Of a stretch of DNA of 64,000 nt, positions 50,755-63,242 are shown in pieces. Both the position numbers and the translations under genes were made by a program. The DNA comes from Climacium dendroides. Taxonomy: Eukaryota; Streptophyta; Bryopsida; Hypnales; Climaciaceae. The notes under the pieces are model-generated. The model was given only the letters and a program-made list of their open reading frames with translations, was not told the DNA's origin and did not search any database. Where the stretch lies: assembly GCA_950106755.1 (NCBI GenBank), contig OX467084.1, positions 7,502,001-7,566,000 of the forward strand. The letters run 5' to 3'. The first letter of the stretch is position 1. Each line of letters starts with the position of its first letter.

Positions 50755-53075
50755 TCACTTGCCTCCCAAAGTTGGGAACTGCGCTTGGTCCTCGATCTTC
50801 GGCGCCGATGCACCTCCACCAGCGCCACCGCGGCCGCCGAACCTGCCGCCGCCAAAACCGCCGCGGCTCGACTCACGGTCTCCGCGACCACCACCTTCGC
50901 GGCGCTCGCCACCCTCACGGCGATCGCCGCGGCCACCGCGACCTCCACGCCCGCGGTTCGAAGGAGGACCGTAGTACTTCTCACCCTCGGCTGGCTTCAG
51001 GAACTCGTTGATGCTCACGGGCTGCTCAACCACAACAAGAAACAAGTTCAGCACACGCACTTCCTTCTCGAAAAAGACAAAAAACACCACGAAACCAAGC
51101 AACCCCTAAAATCCTAAACAATGCACCGTGCGCTCGTTACCTTTCGGGACTTCTCCTCTCTTTCGGCGGCCTCCCTCTTCACCTTCTCCTTGTCCTGACC
51201 CTGAAGACCACACAAACACAAGCACAGATGTTAACGTCGCCTCCACAATCCAGGCCTCTCACCACGAACGAGCAACTTGCATCGAACACAAAACTTCAGC
51301 TACAAAATCCGTCGGTCACACACCAGCTTGATGAAGATGTCCTCGTCCCGCTTCTTGTTGTCCACCAGCTGCATCTTCGAGAAGGCCTTGTCCACCTCGA
51401 CCTTTCTCTCGGCGGCCTTGGCGGCTTCCAGGCTCTTGCGCTTCTCCTCCAATACCTTCTCGTACTCTTCCAGAGTCATCTCCTGCGCACATTCACAAGC
51501 ACCACCTCACGTCAACTCTCGCTGACTCGTCATCAAGACCACGGACTCGTCAAACTCCCGCATGGGACGGACAAACATGAAGGAAGAAAGAGCTCTCACA
51601 TTGTCCTCCTCTTCCTCGTCCTTCTTCTCCGCTGCGCCTTCCTCCACCACCACCTCTGCGGAGGGCTCGGACTCGGGCTTCTTCTCGTCGACCACTGCTC
51701 CTTCCACGGCGGGCTTCTCATCTTCCTTGACGCCCTCGACAGTTTCCCTGCAAACGCAAGGAGACATGGTCAGCAGGCAACGAGACGAACAACTCCACAC
51801 AGAAAAAAGCCGAAGCCATCACAGCACAGAACTCCAGAGTCGGTCCCCCCATGTGGCTTACTGGATCAGTGCTGGGTCGACGTCCGTTCCCCAGTTAGCG
51901 CGGCCAGAACCAGCTCTCTTTTCGGTCTCATATCTGAAAGACGCTAGGTAAGAGAATGGAATTCAAATACGATTCACAGCCACGCATTCATGCAAGGCCC
52001 TGCTGCAAAATAGCTCGGACATTCAGCACAAGGATAATGCGGCCGAAATGGACTCCACTCACCGAAAACGAAAAAACAAAAAAGAAGGGCACCCAGCACG
52101 TCAGAGAAATCCACAAGACACGGAAACCAAATGCCAATAAACCAAGAACCCCAACGCACCCCAGCAAATCCATACAACGCAAAAAAGGGGACCGCAGCTC
52201 ACCCCCTAGGGTTCCCGCTGTGACGATCGAACTCGCGCCTGCGTGGGCGCTCGTCACCTTCGCCGTATCCGCGACCGCGACCTCCTCTGCTGCGACCACC
52301 CTCGTAGGACCGACCTTCGCCGTTCTCGATACGCACGGGCTTGTCGCCATGCGACCCGCGACCTCCCACGAAACCGTCCGCGTCGCGAGTGCTGCCGACA
52401 TTGCGGTCGTTGTTGTAGCTGCCGCGTTCTCTATAACCTCCTCCCTCACGGGGGCCACCTCCTTCCCGGTCACCGCGACCGCCACGTCCTCCGCGACCAC
52501 CACCTCGGCCGCCACGGGCGCCATCATACTGACCCCGCGGACCATCTCGCACTGAAACCAAAACAGCGAGGAAACAAACACAAAAACACCGTCAGAACAC
52601 ACTCCCACGCCGACAACGACGACACCAATCGCCGACTGCACCCAAGACGCAATGCCACGAATCCCCGCGCGCACCAAACTCCATCCAAACATGCAATCCA
52701 CACGCACAATCGCACTCGCTCACGCACCCACTCCCCACACGCCACAACGCCCACCCACGCGCTCCCCGATGCGCAAAAACCTACGCACCCAACACGCTCC
52801 CACGCCAATGGCGACGCGACCTAGGGACCCAAAACCAGCCAATGCAAGGGGGGCCGACCCGTCCAATCCCACGCACACGTACCAGCCTCCGATGGCGGAG
52901 CGGGCTTGGACGGCAGCTTGGCGGCCGCCGCGGCCGGCTTCTTCGTCCCGGCGTTGGCGGCGGCAGCAGCCGGCTTGGCGTCCGCGGCGGCGAGCGAATT
53001 CGCGCGCACCACCACCTGCGCCGGGTCCTCGTTCTCGTCGTCCCCCAGCAAGTCGAAGAAATTCTTCGTGGCCAT
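50755..53075 (-). CDS. RGGA: RGGA/HABP4-type RNA-binding protein, right copy, 7 exons
   Basis: Exons (minus strand) 53075-52883, 52551-52203, 51933-51862, 51747-51600, 51482-51324, 51200-51141, 51021-50755. They encode the same 415-residue protein as the left copy, with identical frames also across introns. All domain signs are retained: FFDLLGDDENEDP, two RGG boxes, RAGSGRANWGTD, EFLKPAEGEKYYG and AQFPTLGGK. Introns and UTRs are identical too, so the two mRNAs cannot be told apart except upstream of about 53294. It faces the left copy tail to tail; the stop codons are 12.4 kb apart. Confidence 0.95.
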
Positions 53076-53554
53076 GGCTGCTCGCGCCTCGGATGCCTGA
53101 TCCGCGCCCCGTGGAAAACGTCCCTACCACCAAAATCCCCTCAGGAGTCGGTCGAACCTAAAGCTCACATCACCATCGCAGCGGCGGCCGGGCAACTCCA
53201 ATCCAAGAATGGCGACCCAGGAACAAGCTCACTCCCATGAAAGAGACTGAAGCGGGGCAACACAACAAACAAGACGACCCAAGGAAAGAAAAAACGAACG
53301 CAAGGAGGGGAGAGCACGAGAGAGCGAGAGAGCGAGAGGATGAGGGTTTGGGGTTGGGCAGTGGGGGGTATGAGCAAGGCAAGCTCGACGATGACGACCA
53401 GAGCTGGATTGGAAGGGGCTTACGAGGGAGGCTCGAGCTCTGTGCTTGCCTTGCCACCCCCCGATCCTGTCTCCAAACCTTTTAGGGTTTCCATCGTATC
53501 CCTAGCCTTGCCACGTCCTTCATCTGGTGCCGCGTCATGCCCTAGAAATATTGG
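53076..53554 (-). promoter_or_regulatory. Promoter and 5' UTR of right RGGA/HABP4-type copy
   Basis: Identical to the left promoter up to 53294, then diverged. Shared islands beyond that are the TC-rich tract, TTTTAGGGTTT (telo-box), TATCCCTAGC, and GTCATGCCCTAGAAATATTGG against the left copy's GTCATGACCTAGAAAATATTGG. The left has about 20 extra bases between the last two islands. No TATA box identified. Confidence 0.6.
53483..53490 (-). promoter_or_regulatory. Telo-box AAACCCTA, right RGGA promoter
   Basis: TAGGGTTT on the plus strand, AAACCCTA in gene sense, 415 bases before the right ATG. Counterpart of 35673-35680. Confidence 0.6.
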
Positions 53555-56500
53555 GGACCCGGATCCCACCCCTCATTACTCTAGATTTTATCTAGAATTT
53601 TATTTTAAAAGCGTCTCAAGACTTTGTATAATTCTATTTTAAAAGCGTCCAAAGGTTGGTCTAAAAGGGCAAAAGGGCAATGGTCTCTTTTATTTTGCCT
53701 TCGTATGGAATTTGCCTTTGTCGTAAGGGTCGGAGTGTCACAAACGTGTTGGTAAACAAGGTTTTAGATTCTTTTGGAATGCATTTTTTTATATTTGAAT
53801 GTCGAACCTATACACTTCAAAAGAGTCGAATATACACCTATCCTGTATTGACCTTAGTCTCTCACGAATAGAGGATGTACATCATAGATATGAATGAGTG
53901 AATAGAGGGCGATTTGACAAACATGTTGTATGTAGATTTAATTGATTTTGTAATAGAGTCTTTTCGGATATGACATGTATAGCAATCATTTTGTATAAGA
54001 GTTGAGTTTGATTTCCATGCAATGCATTACATATAGGGTAGACATGCTTGAGAAAATAGAAAAGAAATTTGAACCTAATCTATTGCTCAATCTTCGCATT
54101 TGTGTATCATGAAGAAGCACTTTTTGCAAGTATTCTTGTTTTTATATAGGGCATCAATTGTACGATTCAGGCTTGACTATAAGCACCTCTTGACCGCAGA
54201 GGTCCTTTCTTCATTTTGAGACAAAGTTGAAATTTTTTTCAAGGAACCTTTTATTGCCTTGTTTTTTAAAGTTGAGTAATATTCAAAAATATTATGCATT
54301 ATGTCATGGGGGCGATTGACATCTTTTCCAAAGTCATGTATTTTTGCTAGTTAAAATAATTATTATAGTTTTTTCTGAGTGAAAATTGTTATTTTTCTAA
54401 ATATGACCCAAAACCTATTTTATGTGAATGTGAACTTCAAGACCTTTCCAATCATAACAAACATAATTGGTTCGCCCAATGGTCATTGAATTCCAAAGTA
54501 CCACATTAAATCAAGCAAACCATACTAAAATAGAAAATAACAGCAAGTATGATGCAAAAATTTATAAAATAATTTTAATCACACGAAAAAATAGACTTTT
54601 GAAAAATCATAAGGTCTTTAAAGAGGTAATAGTAATAGGTGAGGTATTGTTGGATTTCAAAGGATTTTATAAGACTCTTACATGAACCCTTTCCTTTATC
54701 ATTTTTGTAAAGTTTATTCATTGTTGAGTTTTAGAAAATAGTATTGAAAGAAAAGGGGCATATTTTTTTCCAATTACATAGTTTAGAATTTTGATTAACC
54801 CCTAAAGAACCATAGTCCCCTAGGGGGACAAAATAGATGTTGGACAGGTTTCTATGAAATCAACCTTTAGTGAAATTTTTAAAACTTTCTTATAAGATAG
54901 AATAACTTATTAGCTTTATAGGAACATAATTTTATTTCAATCGGTGCCCAAGAACAAAAGTTATACCACAAAAAGCCCAAATTTTCATTTAATGAGTAGA
55001 AAAGGAAATCCACAAAATCTTAAATTTTAAATTTTTATGTTTTTATTATTATAGATTATATTTTGTCTACATGTGAAACTTTGATTTATCCTATTTGAAT
55101 TAGTGATGAGAAAGTTATAAACAATCTTGTTTTTGGGAGCAATCTAAGCATCTTTTTGATAAAATAACTTATATGATTCATTTTTTAATGCAATTTTCAC
55201 AATTTTTCAAAAAAAATTGTTTTACAAGGTTAAGTTTGTTTGCAAGAACAATCTCACCATTGAAATTATTGTATTTCAATCCCATTTTATGGCTATTAAC
55301 AATTTGGAATTTTTTTTTCAATCTCGGAACTACTTCTACTTGACAATTCTTTAAGGAATGAAAACCAAGAGTATATGTGTGTGTGTTGAAAAATTCCTAG
55401 AATTTTGACTCAATTTTTTAATACAAATTTTTTTTAATTCAAAGTCCATAGTACATATTTTTTCCCAAAATGGTGGTCAAAGTCATTTGAAATTGTTGGA
55501 GAGTGTTCAAAAAATTTTCTTTTTTTCAACTTTGAATGCTAATATTTCTCAATGTAGGGTCAAACTTCATAATATTTTTACCACATTATCTCAAAAAAGT
55601 AAAGTACAAGATCTTGTAGTTAGATACTAAATATATTTTTTTAAATATTGAATGAATGCAATGGATTTGGCAATTTTGAGTGTTTTTTGACATAAAAATG
55701 ACCTTGATCTTTGGGGGGTAATGGATGATGAATTTTAATTCATGTGACACGCTTATATATTATATAATTGCAATTTGACTCTTAATAAATCAAGAAATTT
55801 GGACATTGGCTGCATCATAACAAATTATATACTATAGCAAAATATTAACTACAATAATGGTAGAGTTGTTGTAGACAACTACATGATTTATTCTTTCAAC
55901 TTTTTGTTAGATTTTAAGAGACTAAAGAGCTCACTTTGGAATCTTTTAGAACTCAAACCTTTCTTTAGACATCATAATTTGAAATTTTTGCACAAGATTT
56001 TGAACATAGATGTTAATCATCTTAATCTACACTTGAAGTTTTGTTTCACATCATTCTAGTAAATTTTGGCAAAGTAATAAGCTTTTAAAAATTCAATGCC
56101 AAAATGGGCAACTAAAAGTATATTTAAAAAAAAACTAATTGGTTTTATTTGATTTTATAGATTGATGCTTGCTCAAAACCATTAAAACCATTCTATTCCT
56201 AATAATGAGGTGAAAGTTATATGGAGTTTTTGTGGTGGCACATGAAAATAGAAGAAACATACAAAGTTGTTTTTTGAACTCAATTTCAAAAATATACAAA
56301 AAAAGTAATGGATGTCTATTGTTTTTCAAGAATATTTTCAATATCGGGATTAATAATTCTTAATTTTTTGTAAAAATTTGTTAGCGGTTTAGTTATTTCC
56401 TTCTTCTAGTACTACCTTCCAATTTATAATTTTCTTAAAGAAGAATATGAAAAATAATTTTAGTTTAATTTTTTAATATATATTCTCAATCCATTTTCCA

Positions 56501-59500
56501 ACATATTGGCTAAATCTTATAACTTCTAGATGTACATGTTTTTTCTAAAAATGTTGAAAGATAAAACTTCATCTTTAGAAAGGGCTAGAAAAAAATACTT
56601 TTAGAAGTTTAGACACATTGAACTTGCAATGGATGTAGATGTTTACTCCAAAATTTTAGGAGAATGTCTATATTTAATCAAGTTATCAAAAAGATCCTAT
56701 GGTTGGATTTGTTAAAGAATAAACATAATTAAATATTTCAACCTTGTTTTGGGTGCAAGTATTTTGAAGTATTTTTGGACCTCAAAAATTGTTGTATGTT
56801 TACGGATCATTTTGTATGAAATGTCTATATATATTCAATATTTTGGTTTTTGCTCTCGGTTTTCTGAGGGAAAAAATTGTCAGCATTTGTACATGCCTTG
56901 TGGTAGATGATTTATTTTTATTTTTTCCTTGCACAACATTTAGGATGAGCTTTGATGGTTCTTGTTTGAGATCCCAATTGGGGTGTAATTGTTGTGCATT
57001 TCCTTGGAGAGCCCTTTGAAGACTATCATCATATTCTATAGATTGTCTTTTAATCCCTAAAGGCCTAAGGATTTCTAACAAAACACAAATGTAATATACA
57101 ATATAAGTTCCATAATTTTTTTAAGTTTACATCAAAAGTAAAAATGTTAAGCATTAAGAGTAAAAATTCACCATGCAATCAAAGTTTTTTCCACTATCCA
57201 TAGATTTGCTTCAAATGATTTTTAAGGTTGAATTTCAAAAATTCACCAAAAATACAATTTCCATCTTTAGCAATTGAAAATTTCTACAATTAGTCAAAAA
57301 ATTTGCTTCAATCAATTTTCAAGAAAATACATAAGATTTAATAATTAAAAAATCAATATTCTCTCCATATAGTAAATTTATAATACTAAGCAAATGCTAA
57401 ACACTTTATAATGTTTTTCTTATAATTTTTATGCAACTGCAACAATCTTATTTTTAGGTTTAAAAATAGAAAGACAACCCAATTTTGTTTGTATAAAAAA
57501 AAAATCTTGAAAAAGAAGTTTTTTCCACACAAATTGTTGCCCAAAGCCAAGCACTAACTAGAGAAAGTAGTGATTGGGCCTATTAGTATTAAGGCACCAT
57601 AAGAATTAATTTTCTTGCGGATTTTTTCAAATTTATTGTCTAGGTTTATATGTTCTAGTGATTTCACTCCAATTTTATTTGGCTAGGCAATTTTGTATTG
57701 AGATTTTCACTAAATGTTACAGGATATTAAATGTTTTAGGTAATTGCATCATTTGTCACTTATGTCATATTAAGGGACTTGTAAGAAAATCATTCAAGGC
57801 AATAGATGCACTTTTTCTATCAAATTTTGCATTTTCTTTAAAAATTTCTACATTTTTAATTGGGATTTACAAAATTCATATATATGCCGATTCTAAATTA
57901 TATAGTACAAGATTTGATATTTACCAACATGGTATAAAAAAGTCTCAACAAATGGAATGAATGAAAATGGTCGATGGAGATGGAAGTCTCTTAAAAGGCT
58001 AGGATGGCTAGGATGTTGTAGTATATAGATAAAGAAATTATTTTGGATGTCCTTGCTAGGCTTGAGGAACAACTTATAGCTAGTGAGGAGGATCAGGAAG
58101 CCATATTACAATCACTGAAGAAGATTGTAGAACCTCCAAAAGTTCCTTAATAATAGTAATGTTTTGAGTGTCTATTAATGCATTCTTTCATTCTTTATAT
58201 TCTTTATAAACATTTTTATCAAATGTCTGGATTTTAGGGTATGTATATGATTTTGGACTTTTTCAAACATTTTGGATGTGATGTGCCTACAAGATCTTTA
58301 TAAAAATATGTCATTGCAATTGTCAAAGGCTATGCCATTTATAAAAAAACTATAGTTGAAGAAATACGAAATGACTAATATTTCATTATTTAATTTGGTA
58401 TTTTTGTACTACACACAAGACTTTATGATTCCAAAACACATAATTATTTGATAAAGCAAAAAAGCAACTCATATTTTTTTTAATTTAGCGTACAATACTC
58501 TTGCATTTCATTAAATACAACATGACCAATTTCTTAATAAAAAAATAAAACTTTGTTTTTTTTGTATAAATTAGCCTAAAATCCAATGAACTTACCTAAG
58601 TTCAAATTTTAGGAACTACATAGTTATGAGCATGGTTACAATTAATTAGAATAGACATTTTTATTTTAAAACTTAAAAGTTCATTGCAAACAAAAATGTC
58701 AACAAATATCACAATAATATATGAAATATCATATAATTCCCAATCCCTATTAGCTAGAACAATAGACTAGGAACTTTTCAAATCACGCAAATGATAATGG
58801 CACAACCAAAAACCACCTTTGACCTACACAAAAAAGGGTTTATATTTCATGAATCTCAAGACCAACCTTGAGCAATCTATTCTCGAAAAATAGTTGGGCT
58901 ACCTTAGTCTTCTTATTTCCAATCCCATGGATGTGATGTTGGGCTCCCTATGCGCTTAAAGTTATAAAATGCATTTATACAATCAGTCTTTCATGATCCA
59001 ATTGCAATCAATATTTGGAAGCAAACATCAATTGTTCATATTGTAACCTTAATATTAGAGATTTTTTTTTACTGTTTTTATGAATGCAAACTTAGTGGTC
59101 ATTTATGGGATTATGCACTAATGTCAATGCAAGAGAGGTTGGATCCTCACCCTCATATTCAATAGAATGCCTACATCTTTAGAAAAGTATTTATAGAATT
59201 TATAAAGTGATATCACATATTTGGCCTTTATTTCGCAATGTAGGTTTTTAGATCTCCTTACTTATTTGAAATACAAAAGTGTTTGCCCAAGAAAAATGAT
59301 CTTCACATCATCTTTAAAACATGCTTTGGCAATCTCTAGTTCATTGTAGAAAAGTGCCGGGATTGGGAAAAAGTTTTGTGGGGTGTCATAAATAGCCTTT
59401 GAATGCTACTAATATAATGGCAAAATTTTAAGATAAATGGATGTATTCCAATCACTTAGGATTCCTTGAGGATCAACAAGTAAAAATGGACTATAAAAGG

Positions 59501-60923
59501 CCTTTCTTGGGCATTATTGTTTAGCCTTTGATAAAAAATATAGAAAATTAAGTATAGAATTTTTTTCATTTTGTAGTTGATGTTATCTTCTTGGGTTAGT
59601 AGATTCTTTGGTTCAACAAGTGCATCAATTTTTTGGTGATTATAAGGGGAGGTTCAATGCCAAAATAAAACCCTATGAAATGCAAAACTATTGATATATA
59701 AAAAACAAATCATAATCTTTTTTTGTTTAAATAAGCCCTAGTAACTTGGCCAAGTACAAAATTTGAAAACTGTGTAATTCAACTTCATTTAGATAGGTAT
59801 TTTTTTGATAAAAACTTAAAAATCTAATTGTTTGAAAATTTAAAAATATCAATAAAAACATATATTGTAATTTGAAATATCAATTGATATTTGAAAATAC
59901 ATCTAAAACTATATAATGAATATTGTAAAATGGTGATTTCATTAATGACTAGTGTTGACCTTTAAATACTTTAATGATAATCTTATTTATATAAAACATT
60001 GCAAACCATTTTTGAAAATTGATTACAAAATCTTAACATTTTGAATTTTTTGAACTTTATTGGTATTGAAGTTTACAACCAAGGAAATGTATGTTTGACG
60101 AGATGTTTGATATCATTAACCTCTATTTTATTAAAGGCTTCCAAAACTTAGTGGATGTTTTGTAAGGTCTTTTGTGATTCATAAATTGATAAAAAAAAAT
60201 TCTCATAGATTTTTAAAATTTTGACGTAGTTAGTTAATATTAAAAATTTCATTTGAAATTTTTGATCATTTGGTATTCACAAAACATTCATGTTTATTAT
60301 AGCCCAATTATAGATGGATGGATTATTTGTCTTTCTTCATTGATGGCATTTGTTTGGTTGAACTTCCCCAAGTGAGTTGTACTTTATGTTTGCTTCGTCT
60401 TGAAGCTATTTAGAAATCTTGGTTGTATTATCAAAAAGTGATTTTATACTTTGAAGAATAAAATAATGTGATTGGTCATAAATTGAAGGTCTTAAGAATT
60501 TTATATTGTTCTATATAAAGCATGGAATAAGATAGTGTTCAATCATAATATATATTTTTTAGAAAATGAATTCAAAGTGGTAGTCTATAGTAAAAACTAG
60601 TACTTGCTAAAATATTTGTTTTTATGTAATGTCCTAATTGCATTTTTTCCATGTAAGACTTTATGTATAAATTTAATACAAATTTAAAACTACGTACACT
60701 AATAATGAAATTTAGTGTTTCTAATACTAATTACAAATTCTTATACTGAATGTCAACAATACCACTAATAGTACCAATACTAAATATCATTATGAATTCT
60801 AATTGTCGACTGAATGACAATAACAATGAGTCATATTGGTAAATAACAATAAATTTCATTATTGGTATAGTATTATGGTGACTTTGAAAATCAAATCTAA
60901 TCCAATGCATCTCCTCCAAATTA
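53555..60923. other. AT-rich gene-poor DNA
   Basis: Over 7 kb without a supported gene. 58028-58150 is a 40-codon frame with coding-like composition (KEIILDVLARLEEQLIASEE) ending in TAA, with an in-frame stop just upstream; it could be a stray exon or gene relic. Other frames (54467-54685, 56789-57019, 57658-57960) look random. Probably old repeats. Confidence 0.5.
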
Positions 60924-61175
60924 CTTCCTCCATCCCAAAATGATTGTCCACTTTGAATGTCATATTTTTTAAGGTTGTTTTAAGTAAGTCAAAAAATATT
61001 TTCTTGTGGCTAATTTTATTTTAGTTGCAATGAATATGTGCAATTTTTTTCATTGATTCTAGTGATATAAAATTTGGAATCTTTCTTGATTATGTTTTCC
61101 ACAATCTGGTCAATGAAATAGTGGCTCAAAAATATATAAATAAAATTGTGGACAATCATTTTGGGATGAAGGGAG
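60924..61175. mobile_element. Stowaway-type MITE, 252 bp
   Basis: Left end CTTCCTCCATCCCAAAATGA and right end (reverse complement) CTCCCTTCATCCCAAAATGA form a 28-bp terminal inverted repeat with two mismatches, flanked by TA on both sides (60922-60923, 61176-61177). The CTCCCTCC-ATCCCAAAAT end is the Stowaway signature. Non-coding. Confidence 0.93.
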
Positions 61176-61347
61176 TACAACTCTTCTGGGTTTGTGTTTT
61201 ATTTAGATTTGTCTTCTCACTTTAAAATCACAATATCACTAGTACAAATGTCCTAAAAAAGGCTATGGTCTAAAATGGTTTTGTGTTAAATCCATGTCAT
61301 TTTTCATGGAATTGTATTGTTTTTAATACAAATTTATATATACATAT

Positions 61348-61352
<5 letters not shown>

Positions 61353-61384
<32 letters not shown>
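61353..61384. repeat. (TA)n microsatellite
   Basis: About 16 uninterrupted TA units, directly before the 150-bp tandem array. Confidence 0.9.
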
Positions 61385-61386
<2 letters not shown>

Positions 61387-61387
61387 T

Positions 61388-62071
61388 GGTTTGTTTTGTT
61401 TTGTTTGTCACGATGAGATCTCCTAAACTGTGCGTCCCGCGGTCGCATGCTTGGTACCGTCGGAAAGCCCTTTGTGAGGAGGGGTGTACCGGCTTGGTTT
61501 CGTGGCATTCGAACGTATGGTGTGAAAGTTGTGCATTTTTGAGTTATTTTTTGTTCTGAAAAATTAGAAAATTACTTTTATTTATATTTTGGTCATGATC
61601 TTGGTACCGTTGGAAAGCTCTCAGCAAGGAGGGGTGCATGAGCTTGATTTTGTGGCGTTCCGACTTACGGTGTGAAAGTTATTGAATTTTGAAGTATTTT
61701 TATGAACTAAATAATTAGAACATTAGTTTTACTTATATTTTGGTCACAATCTTGGTACTGTCGGAAAGCCCTTAGCGAGGAGGGGTGCACGAGCTTTGTT
61801 TTGTGGCATTTTGACTCACGGTGAGAAAGTTATGCATTTTCGAGTTGTTTTTTGTTCTAAAAAAATTAGAAAATTATTTTTTCTTATATTTTGGTCACAA
61901 TTTTGGTACTGTCAGAAAGCTCTCGGCAAGGAGGGGTGCACAGGCTTGGTTTTGTGGCATTCCGACTCACGATAAGAAAGTTATGGATTTTTGAGTTGTT
62001 TTTGGTTTTAAAAAGATTAGAAGATTACTTTTACTTTTGTTTTGATTGTGGCAATGCCACAGGGCACTCTA
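61388..62071 (+). repeat. Tandem array, ~150-bp unit, four copies
   Basis: Landmark (C/T)TTGGTACYGTYRGAAAGC recurs at 61450, 61600, 61751 and 61902, each followed by AGGAGGGGTG, a CTTGRTTT/GCTTTGTTTTGTGG stretch, GTGTGAAAGTT-like and ATTAGAAAATTA blocks. Ends are GTTTGTTTTGTTTTGTTTG and GTGGCAATGCCAC. The palindrome arms contain the same ends with one unit. No coding role is seen. Confidence 0.88.
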
Positions 62072-63242
62072 GCTACTTTGATGTGATCTACTACATTGCT
62101 TTGATTGCATGAATAAAAAGAACAAATTTGAACACTAAGAAATTCAACAACTTGACTGAGATAGAAATTATTTTCTCCACACTAACTTTGATTATTGAAT
62201 GTTGATTTTACACTAGTCTAAGTAGCAAAAACAAACATAGAGTGGTAGCCTTGCATTGTTTTTAGCTAATAATATATGCTATCATGACAAAATGTTTGAG
62301 ATTACTAGGTCTTAAGCTACATATCTTAGATAGTTATGTGAAATGTTTCATACTACAAGGTGTTAGAAATGGAATGAATTATTTTGAGTCCAATATTCCA
62401 TTGGAATTGCACGAGATGTTTCTTTGAATTCCAAGTTTATTGTTTCAATCTTGTTGCTCCAACCCATATAATTCAATAAAATATATTGATAAATACTTAA
62501 ATTACCTCTTTGTAGAGTGCTTAACTCCAATGAACATTTTTTTATAGAAAATCACTTTATATAGTAGAGAGTATTATGTTGCAAATTAAATAATTCAAAA
62601 AAACATTATTAACCCATGCACATGAATTCTCTTAGATGATGAGTTTGGTGACTTATGAAGCTTGGGTACTTGTAACTTGCTTGTTTCTATTTGCTTGAGG
62701 TTTAGAATTTGAAAAATACAAAATATGCTACCTTAGGCCATTTTTTTGTAGAACATATCTTGACTTACTTCATAATGTTATGTTTTTGTGAATGAATCTC
62801 ATGGTTTGCCAAATGAAGAAATAAAATTAATGGATGTGTTAGATGATTTTTGAGGTCTTTAGAAGATTGTGAGTTCCTAAGCTTTGGGGAACGTGGAAAC
62901 AATGCCAAATCAATAGTTTGATGTAGTCAGGAGATGGCCATGCAATATGACCATATTTAATTAGTTTTTAAAAATATTTTTATAAATAAAATAAATAACC
63001 CCAAAACAATTTTTTGGAGCCTTCAAATCTCTACTAATGTCTTTACTTTATATATTTATTGTACAAAATTTATGTATTTAAATTAAAAAAATAAATTTGA
63101 AATTGCATAAATAAGAATTTTACCTCTGAAGAAAACAATGGAGTGAATGACAAATTTCAAGAATTTAATACAAGAGCTCTACAACACCAATAGAAATCAT
63201 GTATATCAAAGTATATTGAAAAAGTTATTTTGGTCTATTATA
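62072..63242. other. AT-rich intergenic DNA, no gene seen
   Basis: Nothing recognisable on either strand. Confidence 0.55.

Larger units (their letters stand above)
46460..53294 (-). repeat. Right arm of giant inverted repeat (6835 bp)
   Basis: Reverse-complement mirror of 35847-42681 (position pairs sum to 89141). It carries the second RGGA/HABP4-type copy on the minus strand. Its inner end abuts TGAGGCATTATC (minus-strand reading), unlike the left arm, which abuts Helitron-like copy B. Its outer end runs into a diverged promoter. Confidence 0.95.
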
